Assembly: GCA_900553555.1 (NCBI GenBank) | Contig: USEG01000019.1 | Span: 1 to 10,100, forward strand | DNA from: an uncultured Clostridia bacterium | GTDB taxonomy: Bacteria > Bacillota > Clostridia > Christensenellales > Pumilibacteraceae | Length of the DNA stretch: 10,100 nt | Direction: 5' to 3' | Shown: one piece after another, positions 1 to 6,806 of the stretch | How the letters are laid out: each line of letters starts with the position of its first letter | Position numbering within the stretch: the first letter of the stretch is position 1 | Notes under the pieces: generated by a model | Database searches by the model: none | Told to the model about the DNA's origin: nothing | What the model saw: the letters and a program-made list of their open reading frames with translations, nothing else | Program-made: the position numbers and the translations under genes

Positions 1-59
1 AAAGTCGGGTTGGCAAAATCTTTGTTTTTTCTTACATCATCCAACGTGATCTTTGCCAT
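1..59 (-). CDS. 5' end of an unidentified gene (partial)
   Basis: An ATG at 59-57 on the minus strand opens a frame that stays open to the window edge and encodes MAKITLDDVRKNKDFANPT. It is preceded by a good ribosome site, AGGGGA at 71-66, six bases upstream of the ATG. That site overlaps the TAG stop of the preceding gene at 72-70, so this gene is very likely co-transcribed and possibly translationally coupled with it. Nineteen residues are too few to assign a family. An N-terminus of the type 'ITLDDVRKN' occurs in some small soluble Firmicutes proteins, but I would not name a function. It is the sixth gene of the minus-strand operon that starts near position 5222. Confidence 0.7.
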   Translation of the reverse strand, partial: MAKITLDDVRKNKDFANPT

Positions 60-69
60 AATAATTCCC

Positions 70-873
70 CTACTTCAAATGTTTGATAGCTTTATAATAT
101 TCATCGTCCGAAAAATCTCGGTATTCTTCATCGACGACTCCGCCCAGCACTTCTATTGCGTTGCGTATTTCGGTAAATTCGAGATAATTGCACGTATCCA
201 GCGCTTTATACAACATGGCCGCAGCGCGTTCATCACCGTATTTGCCCAGATATCCGGCGTATAGTGCCGTATTTGCGCCTGACTTAAACAACTTTTCCAG
301 AAGATCAAACGTTTTGTCGTTTTTCTCCGCATAAACGACCACTTCCGCAACCAGCGTCTGAGTGTCAATATCGGCGTCGTCAATATGCTCCATTAGCTTA
401 TCGTACACATCGTCGGCATAATCTTTCAGTATTTCCACCGCGACATCGCGAAGTTCTTCGCTGCAATCGGTGTCCAGCAGCCATTCGACAAAAATATCCT
501 TGCACTCGCCTGCCCGTCCTATCTCCAGCAAAATATTTGATATGTGCATTTTTATATCGTCGTCGATTTCTGCCCGCAGCAGTTTTTTTATGTCTTCTAT
601 GCAAGCTTCACGGTTCTCCACTTCGTCTATTAATGCAGACGACGGCTCAAGCCCTTCCTCAAAAGATGAGACGAACATTTTTGTGACTTCATCGTCTGTA
701 AGACCCGCCAAGTACTGACTTATCGAACAGCCGAGTTCGGAGTCCTGAGCGTTTTTCCACAAATCATAAACTTCGCCCACTTTGCTTTCCATCTCGTCAT
801 AAGTATATTTCCCTTGATTATCTTTAATCCATTTTTCATAAAAATCATGAAATTTTGTATCAAAATCAATCAT
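70..873 (-). CDS. Acidic helical-repeat (HEAT-like) protein of unknown function
   Basis: A 267-residue, very acidic, cytosolic protein with no signal peptide or membrane segment. Residues about 90-225 read as successive amphipathic helix pairs of HEAT/armadillo character, for example around residues 93-120 (IEDIKKLLRAEI then MHISNILLEIG), 141-164 and 172-200. Such folds are usually binding scaffolds, not enzymes; the partner is unknown. I chose the ATG at 873 over an in-frame ATG at 903 because GGGAG at 885-881 sits seven bases upstream. This start also overlaps the TGA of the preceding TPR gene as ATGA (873-870), a classic coupling arrangement. The C-terminus (residues 250-267) is rich in Asp, Glu and Tyr. 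Function is not recognised; the repeat call is from helix pattern only and is moderate in confidence. Confidence 0.8.
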   Translation of the reverse strand: MIDFDTKFHDFYEKWIKDNQGKYTYDEMESKVGEVYDLWKNAQDSELGCSISQYLAGLTDDEVTKMFVSSFEEGLEPSSALIDEVENREACIEDIKKLLRAEIDDDIKMHISNILLEIGRAGECKDIFVEWLLDTDCSEELRDVAVEILKDYADDVYDKLMEHIDDADIDTQTLVAEVVVYAEKNDKTFDLLEKLFKSGANTALYAGYLGKYGDERAAAMLYKALDTCNYLEFTEIRNAIEVLGGVVDEEYRDFSDDEYYKAIKHLK

Positions 874-2525
874 TTTTCTTCTCCCGGAATGTTGTTTTGC
901 CATTTTTCAATAATATCGGCATATTTTTTTTCATCTGCGCCCAAAAGCCTGCATATTTTGTCCGACATAGCTCCGCCCAATGCCGATGAACACAGCCACA
1001 CGGCGTTTTCTCTCGAGTATTCGTAATCTCCCATTAGCCGCCTGTTTGTCGCTTTCATTTCGGCATAATGCTGTTTTAATTCCCTGTCAAGATTTATATG
1101 CGCTATCTTCATGGCTGCGTACGCGCGGCAAAACACGCTTTTCATCACCTTATTCTCTTCGGTGATTATGCGCGCTTTTTCAAACACCACTGCGCCGTCA
1201 TCGCCCAATATTGCGTATTCCTTTTTACGATCGTAAACAAGTAACCATGTTAGGCACTCCATTTTTAACGCGACAGACGTATCCGAACGCACCAACAGTT
1301 CCCGTAAAACCGGCCGCAGCTTATTGCTCGGCGCAATTATCGAGACGAAGTTGACTATCGCCGCCGAATATCCCGACGCAAAAAAAGCCATCATGCTGTC
1401 GTAAAAAACATCGTCGGCGTCGTATTTATCTTCAAGTTCTTCAAGGCTGCCTATCTTGTTGACCTCTTCCAAAAACTCTTCGACAAAATGCGCCGTCGCG
1501 CTGCCCGTCAAATCGCCCACCAAAGGTATTACGCTGTCGGGATTCCGCAAAGTATATTCGGCATAATACTTCGGAACGCCGTCCTCGGGATAAAGTTTGC
1601 TTAGTCTGACAAGTACGCTTCGGCACTTGTCGTGCATTTTGTTATTATGACTGCAAAGCGCATATAACAGCAAAGCGCTCTTGTGGTAAGGCTGCATTTT
1701 TACCGCTTCTTCAAAAAATCTAAGCGCCAAATCATACATTCCTATATCGCTTAAACAAAACGCCACACCTATGGATTCGGCAAAATCCTGAGGATATAAT
1801 TTGTCCAATTTTTGCACCGCCGCGTCCTTCTGCTCGGGCATATTAAGCCGTGAGCATACGGCAATGCGTATTATGTAGGTTTTTATTTCGTCGGGACAAA
1901 CGCGCATCATATCGTCGCTTATTACATACGCTTCATATAAGCAGCCTTTATCGTATAAAATCAGCGCAAGATAGTACATCGCCTCGCAGTACGCTTTGCT
2001 TTTTTCATCCACCATCCTAAGGCTTTTTTCGGCTTCGTCCGAATTGCCCCGGCTTAACGCCGCTACTGCCGCGGCAAGATATCTTTGCCCTTTGTCTTTG
2101 TCCACCAATCTAAAGGACGCGGCAGGGCTCTCTCCGTCGCTTACAGGAATATCGTCCATTTCATCGAAAAACATTCCGTTTTCGATATAACCATCCAGAT
2201 CTTCATGCGAACACAGCGGAATAAAACGTTCGGCGGTTTTATTGCGTTCCAGCGCGACCATAACGCGCACTATGCCAAACGCCGCGGAATAACAGTTTTT
2301 ATAAACGGCAAGCGCCCTGTTAAACCATTCCAGCGCTTCGGATACTGTGCCGAGTTCATAATAGCACATGCCGATATCGCTCATTATCCACGGATTAAAC
2401 GGTTCCAGCGACAACGAACGATAATAGTTGTAAATGGCTTTTTCCGTCTCGCCGTTATCGATAAAATCTTCCGCCCTGTCGTAATAATAATCGGCATCGA
2501 AATTTAATTTATAAATCTTTTTCAT
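870..2525 (-). CDS. Tetratricopeptide-repeat protein
   Basis: A 551-residue cytosolic protein built of TPR helix pairs, a fold that mediates protein-protein contacts. Clear repeats are at residues about 14-47 (ending SLEPFNP), 48-80 (GMCYYELGTVSEALEWFNRA), 182-213 (YYLALILYDKGCLYEAY), 250-283 (CLSDIGMYDLALRFFEEAVK then QPYH) and 284-315 (ending KLYPED). A weaker one is at 147-175 (AAAVAALSRGNSDEAEKSL). Residues from about 330 to the end are helical without recognisable TPR consensus, so they may be a separate domain. There is no catalytic motif, signal peptide or membrane helix. The ATG at 2525 has AAGGA at 2537-2533 seven bases upstream. The gene begins 17 bases inside the methyltransferase gene and ends in an ATGA overlap with the next gene. 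Its partner is unknown; co-transcription with a methyltransferase and a membrane protein makes those candidates, by inference only. Confidence 0.9.
   Translation of the reverse strand: MKKIYKLNFDADYYYDRAEDFIDNGETEKAIYNYYRSLSLEPFNPWIMSDIGMCYYELGTVSEALEWFNRALAVYKNCYSAAFGIVRVMVALERNKTAERFIPLCSHEDLDGYIENGMFFDEMDDIPVSDGESPAASFRLVDKDKGQRYLAAAVAALSRGNSDEAEKSLRMVDEKSKAYCEAMYYLALILYDKGCLYEAYVISDDMMRVCPDEIKTYIIRIAVCSRLNMPEQKDAAVQKLDKLYPQDFAESIGVAFCLSDIGMYDLALRFFEEAVKMQPYHKSALLLYALCSHNNKMHDKCRSVLVRLSKLYPEDGVPKYYAEYTLRNPDSVIPLVGDLTGSATAHFVEEFLEEVNKIGSLEELEDKYDADDVFYDSMMAFFASGYSAAIVNFVSIIAPSNKLRPVLRELLVRSDTSVALKMECLTWLLVYDRKKEYAILGDDGAVVFEKARIITEENKVMKSVFCRAYAAMKIAHINLDRELKQHYAEMKATNRRLMGDYEYSRENAVWLCSSALGGAMSDKICRLLGADEKKYADIIEKWQNNIPGEEK
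879..885 (-). promoter_or_regulatory. Ribosome binding site fixing the start of the helical-repeat gene
   Basis: GGGAGAA on the minus strand (885-879) lies seven bases before the ATG at 873, inside the 3' end of the TPR gene. It supports the shorter reading of the downstream protein and reinitiation at the ATGA overlap. Confidence 0.7.
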
Positions 2526-3246
2526 TTACAATTCCTTTATATGCGACAAAAAACAATCGTTGTTCTAAATTTCTGTTGCGTTTGCCTTCAAAGCCGCCGG
2601 ACATTACCTTTGTAAAACCGTTGCCTTTTAACAGACTTATCAGTTGATCCGATTCGTATATATATTGTACCTGCCGCTCTTCGCGCTTATCGTAACTGCC
2701 CGATGAATTTTTGATGAAAAAAGTAAGGTACATTTCCACTTTATTTTTCTTATTGGAAAGATGATTGGTCCAAATATATGTCGTATCGCCGGATGAATCG
2801 GTAAAAACGTTGTTGCCGATGATTTCGGTAAGTTTATGTTTGCTGCTGATATCGAAAATCAGCACGCCCCCGTTATTAAGAGCCGAGTATGCCCGGGCAA
2901 AAAACTGCCCCGGAGATTTCATGTAGTTGACCACGTCGCATACAGCCGTAATAAAGTCCGCCTTTCCCGGTACCGACAGCTTTTCCGCGTCCATTTTAAT
3001 AAGCGGTATATCGACATTGTTGCGAATAAAATTTTGCTTTGCCACATTCAGCATCTCAGGGCTTATATCCATTCCTACTACGTCATAGCCCGCTTTTTTG
3101 AGGCGCAAAGTAATATTACCGCTGCCGCAGCCGCAGTCTATTCCTTTTTTGCGGTCGCCAAGAATGCCAATAATTCTGTTGGCCCACACGTCATAGTCGA
3201 CATCCGACATAAAACTATCATAGCAATATGAAAGGTACTGATACAT
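2509..3246 (-). CDS. Class I SAM-dependent methyltransferase (YqeM/UbiE-like)
   Basis: A 245-residue soluble methyltransferase. Motif I, the SAM-binding glycine loop, is at residues 36-49 (IDCGCGSGNITLRL). The acidic residue closing strand 2 is D60 (VVGMDIS), the post-II acidic residue is D86 (KMDAEKL), and motif IV lies near 100-109 (AVCDVVNYM). The N-terminus MYQYLSYCYDSFM followed by YDVWANRI is typical of the Firmicutes YqeM-like branch (Methyltransf_25/11 fold), whose substrates are mostly unknown. The start at 3246 lies one base after the stop of the upstream membrane-protein gene (TAATATG). There is no good Shine-Dalgarno, only an A-rich tract, so translation probably depends on ribosomes finishing the upstream gene. 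The last 17 bases overlap the TPR gene. The methyl acceptor cannot be told from sequence. Confidence 0.9.
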   Translation of the reverse strand: MYQYLSYCYDSFMSDVDYDVWANRIIGILGDRKKGIDCGCGSGNITLRLKKAGYDVVGMDISPEMLNVAKQNFIRNNVDIPLIKMDAEKLSVPGKADFITAVCDVVNYMKSPGQFFARAYSALNNGGVLIFDISSKHKLTEIIGNNVFTDSSGDTTYIWTNHLSNKKNKVEMYLTFFIKNSSGSYDKREERQVQYIYESDQLISLLKGNGFTKVMSGGFEGKRNRNLEQRLFFVAYKGIVNEKDL

Positions 3247-3247
3247 A

Positions 3248-4483
3248 TTATTTCTTTTTCTTTTTGTTTTTCTTGTTTAAATTTTCCTGTTCTTCATCGT
3301 ATTTTTTAATTTCTTCGGCTATTTGCGCCTCCGCTTCGGCGCGCTCCTTCTCGACTTCATCTTTTATTCGATTTTTTTCTTCGCTCAATTTCTGCAAATC
3401 GGCTCTCGAATAGGACGCCGACAAAGGCGTTATGCTGGCACCTTCGTTTATGCTGGACAGGCGTTTTGCAACATATGCGGCGCCGTAAACGACGTTATGC
3501 GTTTTAATGCGTTCGATTTCGAGACGTTTTTCTTCCTCGGGCGTCATGACGTACATTCCGCGGTTTTTCTTAGCGCCCTCCACTCTGTCGTTGAGATATT
3601 TATCAAAAGCGTACTGAGAATATACCGTTAGCACCAGCATGGAAAATCCCACGCCCAAAATGGCATACAAAATATAAAAGATAGGCGCTATCGTAAAGCG
3701 AGTCGACGCCGAAAAAAGCGCCAGCATCTCGGGAATGATAACGGGAAAAAACGCAATGAACAGAAAAAATACGTTTTGAGCGACAAGGGCGAAACCGAAG
3801 ACAAAACCATTGGATAAAATCTGTTTTATCTTCATCTTATATGTCACCGACTGTGTCATAGCAAATAACGCCACCCCGCAAACTAAAATAAACTGTATGA
3901 CTGCTATTATAATCATCAAAATGTTGATAAAGCCCGCGTTGTCAAGCATGCCGAAGATTAAAAAACTGAACATCATGATAAACAGCGACATCGAAAACAG
4001 CAAACCCGTCACAACAGCGCATTTCCAATTGTCCTTTATGCCTTTAAAAAAGTGCCTGGTTACCGTCACAGGTTCGCCCCAGACAAGACGGCGCATGACA
4101 TAAAGCGCGCCCGCCATACCTAAAAACAGCACCACTATAAGCGGAATCATTATAAGCATCGACTGAAATTCGGATGTAAAAGCAAAGCTTTGACCGCGTA
4201 TAATGGCGTCCGTTTCAAGCGGAAATCCGATGCCTATATTGGCGTCGTACGGAATGTATATATTGTACGCGCGCGTGTTTATAAAATTGAAAATAAAAAA
4301 CACCACCAATGGCAGCAAAAACAAATCACCCCAAAGGCTAAGCTTAAAAATTTCGAATAATTTATTTTTGAAGACATCGGCAAACAATCCCCAGCGCGTT
4401 TTCGGCAGCTGCGCCGGCGTAAAATCCGGCATGTTGTCCGAGCCCATTATGAGTCTGTTAAAAAATCCTTGCCTTTTTGCCAT
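3248..4483 (-). CDS. DUF624/YesL-like membrane protein with charged C-terminal tail
   Basis: A 411-residue integral membrane protein. Six hydrophobic segments are visible at residues about 45-69, 109-130, 155-178, 186-209, 228-252 and 264-290. The turn after segment 2, RRLVWGEPVTVTRHFFKGIKDNWK (131-154, quoted piecewise: RRLVWGEPV then FFKGIKDNWK), resembles the DUF624/YesL pattern, in which a short basic loop precedes a 'W/F-x-x-hydrophilic' stretch and the third helix. Function of that family is unsettled; YesL sits in sugar-utilisation loci in Bacillus. The tail after residue 295 is cytosolic by the positive-inside rule. It contains a strongly predicted coiled coil at about 362-402 and ends in a lysine run, far longer than typical ~200-residue family members. 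The ATG at 4483 has GGAGG at 4494-4490 and lies 26 bases inside the preceding gene. The DUF624 assignment is tentative. Confidence 0.85.
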   Translation of the reverse strand: MAKRQGFFNRLIMGSDNMPDFTPAQLPKTRWGLFADVFKNKLFEIFKLSLWGDLFLLPLVVFFIFNFINTRAYNIYIPYDANIGIGFPLETDAIIRGQSFAFTSEFQSMLIMIPLIVVLFLGMAGALYVMRRLVWGEPVTVTRHFFKGIKDNWKCAVVTGLLFSMSLFIMMFSFLIFGMLDNAGFINILMIIIAVIQFILVCGVALFAMTQSVTYKMKIKQILSNGFVFGFALVAQNVFFLFIAFFPVIIPEMLALFSASTRFTIAPIFYILYAILGVGFSMLVLTVYSQYAFDKYLNDRVEGAKKNRGMYVMTPEEEKRLEIERIKTHNVVYGAAYVAKRLSSINEGASITPLSASYSRADLQKLSEEKNRIKDEVEKERAEAEAQIAEEIKKYDEEQENLNKKNKKKKK

Positions 4484-5219
4484 TTATTACCTCCGAATAT
4501 CTCATGATTTGTGCTGCGGCAACGGCTTCATCTGCAACAAAATACAAACATTTTTCTGCCGCGTCGGCAGTAACGAAAGTACTAACGCCGTCGTCAACGG
4601 TTATTTCCGCAGCTCCGACATAACGCATAATTTCACGAGACATAGCGCTTACGGTGAAAGGACTCGCGAACTTATCTACCGTTATCATATTAAATGCGCC
4701 GCTTTCTCTGTCTAAGATGCAAGACGCTTCAGCCAGTTCCGATGCAAATTTTTCCGCCTCTTCCTGCGAATAAAAAATATGCTTTATCCCGTCTTTTAGC
4801 TTTTCTATGCGATAATATGCTTGACAATCGATATATTCCAGCAGCTTATCCGAATAGTCGGGGATCCTTATTCCGCTTTTTAAGACAAACGAATAAACGG
4901 CAAGCCCCGGCAAAACGCAGCCTTCCGCCACGCCGTCGGCTTTTCCTTCCCGCACAAGAATGAGATGCCGGCATGAAAAAAAATATTCGTTATCCGCTCC
5001 CAAGACGCATATTGATACTTCGGTGGATTTGTCCAGTTTTTTTATAAGAGCCAAAGCCTTTTTCTTCGATGTGAAATTTTGCAATTCCACTACAACGACA
5101 ACGGATTTTTTGGGTCTCAACCTGTAAACCCCGTTTTCATAGACAAACTTCATACGTTCAAGCTCAAGCTGTATATCGCGTGCAAAACCGGCGTTTGTTT
5201 TGTCCGTAAGCAATTCCAT
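4458..5219 (-). CDS. Protein of unknown function, first gene of the minus-strand operon
   Basis: A 253-residue soluble protein that I do not recognise. It has a hydrophobic beta strand at residues 39-45 (SVVVVVE), another at 69-74, and a helical region near 152-167 (QEEAEKFASELAEA). No catalytic motif, signal peptide or membrane helix stands out, and the pattern is alpha/beta. A longer in-frame ATG exists at 5231, but that codon overlaps a strong -10 box (TATAAT at 5235-5230), so it should lie upstream of the transcript. The ATG at 5219 is therefore preferred; the mRNA would begin only a few bases before it, giving an almost leaderless message with no Shine-Dalgarno. A later ATG at residue 23 (RMKFVYENG) cannot be excluded. 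The 3' end overlaps the membrane-protein gene by 26 bases. Confidence 0.75.
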   Translation of the reverse strand: MELLTDKTNAGFARDIQLELERMKFVYENGVYRLRPKKSVVVVVELQNFTSKKKALALIKKLDKSTEVSICVLGADNEYFFSCRHLILVREGKADGVAEGCVLPGLAVYSFVLKSGIRIPDYSDKLLEYIDCQAYYRIEKLKDGIKHIFYSQEEAEKFASELAEASCILDRESGAFNMITVDKFASPFTVSAMSREIMRYVGAAEITVDDGVSTFVTADAAEKCLYFVADEAVAAAQIMRYSEVINGKKARIF

Positions 5220-5229
5220 CCTGACTAAC

Positions 5230-5258
5230 ATTATACACTAATTAAAATTATTTTTCAA
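5230..5258 (-). promoter_or_regulatory. Sigma-A-type promoter of the minus-strand operon
   Basis: On the minus strand, TTGAAA at 5258-5253 is followed by a 17-base spacer and a perfect TATAAT at 5235-5230. Transcription would start near 5223-5222, about three bases before the ATG at 5219. This is the only strong promoter seen for the six downstream genes. A TTGACA at 5272-5267 lies further upstream but has no -10 at proper spacing. Confidence 0.7.
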
Positions 5259-5263
5259 TTGTT

Positions 5264-5309
5264 TTGTGTCAAAAATCGAGAACGTTTTTAATTTATTGCC
5301 GCATATAAT
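5264..5309 (+). promoter_or_regulatory. Candidate promoter(s) of asd
   Basis: Two overlapping possibilities are visible. TTGTGT (5264-5269), 17 bases, TTTAAT (5287-5292) would start transcription near 5299 and leave a leader of about 34 bases containing the ribosome site. A perfect TATAAT at 5304-5309 lacks a convincing -35 (AACGTT at 17-base spacing) and would start transcription inside the ribosome site, so the first reading is preferred. The region is shared back to back with the promoter of the minus-strand operon. Confidence 0.4.
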
Positions 5310-5332
5310 AACCAAGGAGCCGCAATACTAAA

Positions 5333-6376
5333 ATGTCCGACGTAAACCCTAAAAACAACAGCCTCAATTTTCTCCCGGAAAAAGACGGCTACAATATAAG
5401 CATAATCGGCGCAACTGGACTTGTGGGGCGGGAAATTGTAGCTTCTCTCATGCGACGACGTTTCCCGGTTAACAGCATTGAATTTTTTGCGGGGCAGCGT
5501 TCTTCGGGCAGCGTTTTGTACTTTAACGATCGCCCGGTAGTCGTACGCCTTCTGACACCGCAAGCCGTTAAAAAAAGTTTGTCCGACATAGCGATTTTCA
5601 GCGCGGGCGCGGATGTCTCCGGTAAATTCGCTCCGATTTTTGCACGGCATGGAACAATCGTAATAGACAATTCCAGTCGCTGGAGACGAGACAAAGACGT
5701 TCCGTTGATTGTCCCCGAAGTCAACTCTTCCCGTCTTTTTATCAAAAAAAATATAATTGCAAACCCCAATTGCTCCACCATTCAAGCCGTCGTGGCGCTG
5801 GCTCCTCTACACGCCGCCTTCGGCATACGCCGCATAATATACACGACCTTCCAGTCGGTAAGCGGCGCGGGGAAAGCCGGGATAGAGGTGCTAACGTCAT
5901 TAACGGACGAAGATAGCAGCATATTCGGCAGACAGATACGTTCAAACGCTATCCCGAAAATTGGAGATTTTGACGACAACGGTTATTCGGAAGAAGAAAA
6001 TAAACTTATTTTCGAAACAAAAAAAATTCTTGACGACGACAAAATAAAAATCACTGCCACCGCAGTGCGTATCCCGGTTGAATACTGTCATTGCGAAAGC
6101 ATAAACGTAGAATTTAAATGCGACGTAACATTGCAGAAGATTATTAAAATACTGTCCCGCTCGCCCGGCATATCTGTTTACGAAAAACCCGACAGTTTCC
6201 CCACGCCGCTTGACGCCAAGGGGCAGGATAAGGTATTAGTCGGCAGAATACGAATGGATCAAAGCAGAAAAAACGCCGTAAATTTTTGGGTGGTGGCCGA
6301 CAATATCCGGAAGGGCGCCGCAACAAACGCGGTGCAAATAGCCGAATTGCTCGTAGAGAATAAAGTCAATCAATAA
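5333..6376 (+). CDS. asd: Aspartate-semialdehyde dehydrogenase
   Basis: A 347-residue NADP-dependent enzyme that reduces aspartyl-4-phosphate to aspartate semialdehyde, the branch point to lysine/diaminopimelate, threonine and methionine. The N-terminal Rossmann loop is GATGLVG at 26-32. The phosphate-binding stretch DNSSRW is at 112-117, followed by VPLIVPEVN (123-131). The nucleophile is C147 in NPNCSTIQ. The QSVSGAGKAG segment is at 174-183, and the catalytic R246 and H253 keep the family spacing of seven (RIPVEYCH). The protein is complete, with about 20 extra polar residues before the first strand. AAGGAG at 5314-5319 precedes the ATG by 13 bases, longer than ideal, and no nearer start codon exists. 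It stands alone, without dapA or lysC neighbours, and ends at a terminator. Family identity is secure. Confidence 0.97.
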   Translation: MSDVNPKNNSLNFLPEKDGYNISIIGATGLVGREIVASLMRRRFPVNSIEFFAGQRSSGSVLYFNDRPVVVRLLTPQAVKKSLSDIAIFSAGADVSGKFAPIFARHGTIVIDNSSRWRRDKDVPLIVPEVNSSRLFIKKNIIANPNCSTIQAVVALAPLHAAFGIRRIIYTTFQSVSGAGKAGIEVLTSLTDEDSSIFGRQIRSNAIPKIGDFDDNGYSEEENKLIFETKKILDDDKIKITATAVRIPVEYCHCESINVEFKCDVTLQKIIKILSRSPGISVYEKPDSFPTPLDAKGQDKVLVGRIRMDQSRKNAVNFWVVADNIRKGAATNAVQIAELLVENKVNQ

Positions 6377-6409
6377 AAAAGCTCCCGCAAACTCAACGGG
6401 AGCTTTTTT
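6375..6409. terminator. Bidirectional intrinsic terminator
   Basis: The stem GCTCCCG (6381-6387) pairs with CGGGAGC (6397-6403) around a nine-base loop. It is flanked by six A (6375-6380) and six T (6404-6409), so it reads as a U-tailed hairpin on either strand. It lies between the convergent ends of asd and the small minus-strand gene and can serve both. The A run begins inside the asd stop codon. Confidence 0.92.
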
Positions 6410-6432
6410 GTAAACTTTAATTTAGCACTTAA

Positions 6433-6744
6433 TTAAACCGACACCATCATGCCGTAGCCTTCCACTTCCACCCTGCGTACTTTGCGTCTTTCAAACGCCT
6501 TGCTGTCGCTTTTCATGATAAGCACCCTGCCGGCTCTTATCGCAACATTGCAGAGAATTTTTCTTCCGCCGGCGGAAGATGCGATTTCCCAAAAACTCAA
6601 ACATCCGTCAGGCTGCTTTGCGCTTACATATCCCACAAAAGTGCCGTCTATCAGATAACAAGCAAGCTCGCCGCGATTATTGTATTTTAATACCGTCACT
6701 TCACCGGCTTTAATATTTCTATCGGTCATTACACAAAAAAACAT
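6433..6744 (-). CDS. Small protein of unknown function, divergent from a WYL regulator
   Basis: A 103-residue protein, apparently cytosolic and mostly beta strand. The segment GEVTVLKYNN (14-23) followed by LIDGTFVGYVSA (31-42) faintly recalls the short HIRAN-type fold, in which a 'G..iGYv' strand follows a polar 'N' turn, but the characteristic NpyDpnAI motif is missing, so this is only a suggestion. The C-terminal part (78-92) is basic (KAFERRKVRR). I chose the ATG at 6744 because GGAGG at 6757-6753 lies eight bases upstream; a longer in-frame reading to 6801 would begin upstream of the promoter. It is transcribed divergently from the WYL regulator and ends at a shared terminator. It stands alone as a one-gene unit, and the regulator may control it. 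Confidence 0.8.
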   Translation of the reverse strand: MFFCVMTDRNIKAGEVTVLKYNNRGELACYLIDGTFVGYVSAKQPDGCLSFWEIASSAGGRKILCNVAIRAGRVLIMKSDSKAFERRKVRRVEVEGYGMMVSV

Positions 6745-6771
6745 TTTTAATTCCTCCGAATTTTTTTCTTT

Positions 6772-6777
6772 ATTATA
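6772..6777 (-). promoter_or_regulatory. -10 box of the promoter for the small minus-strand gene
   Basis: A perfect TATAAT on the minus strand at 6777-6772 would start transcription near 6765, giving a leader of about 21 bases with a good ribosome site. The -35 position at 17-base spacing (6800-6795, TGCTGT) is poor. It falls in the centre of the inverted repeat at 6789-6806, so this promoter may need, or be blocked by, a protein bound there. Confidence 0.5.
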
Positions 6778-6788
6778 AGTGAGTTTTG

Positions 6789-6806
6789 TTGACAACAGCA
6801 TGTCAA
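6789..6806. promoter_or_regulatory. Inverted repeat TTGACA-N6-TGTCAA, candidate operator
   Basis: Perfect 6-base arms (6789-6794 and 6801-6806) around a 6-base centre form an 18-base two-fold symmetric site, the size expected for a dimeric helix-turn-helix regulator. The left arm is the -35 box of the WYL gene promoter, and the centre occupies the -35 position of the divergent promoter. A bound dimer could therefore affect both genes. That the adjacent WYL protein is the binder is inference from position. Confidence 0.5.

Noticed and set aside
2836-3231. Plus-strand open frame of 131 codons within the methyltransferase gene
   Set aside because: It is antisense to a gene with clear SAM-binding motifs and reads as low-complexity shadow sequence; no ribosome site or promoter supports it.
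3248-3280. A-rich lysine run at the end of the membrane-protein gene as a programmed frameshift site into the methyltransferase
   Set aside because: The run lacks the full A AAA AAG heptamer in the zero frame (it reads C AAA AAG and G AAA AAG), and a -1 shift would not enter the methyltransferase frame. The TAATATG junction is better explained by stop-start coupling.
5267-5272. TTGACA on the minus strand as the -35 of the left operon
   Set aside because: No -10 lies at 16-18 bases from it; the TTGAAA at 5258-5253 has exactly 17 bases to TATAAT and is the better match.
5288-5785. 165-codon open frame on the minus strand opposite the start of asd
   Set aside because: It lies antisense to an unmistakable asd gene, has no ribosome site or family resemblance, and would cross the asd promoter; treated as a shadow frame.
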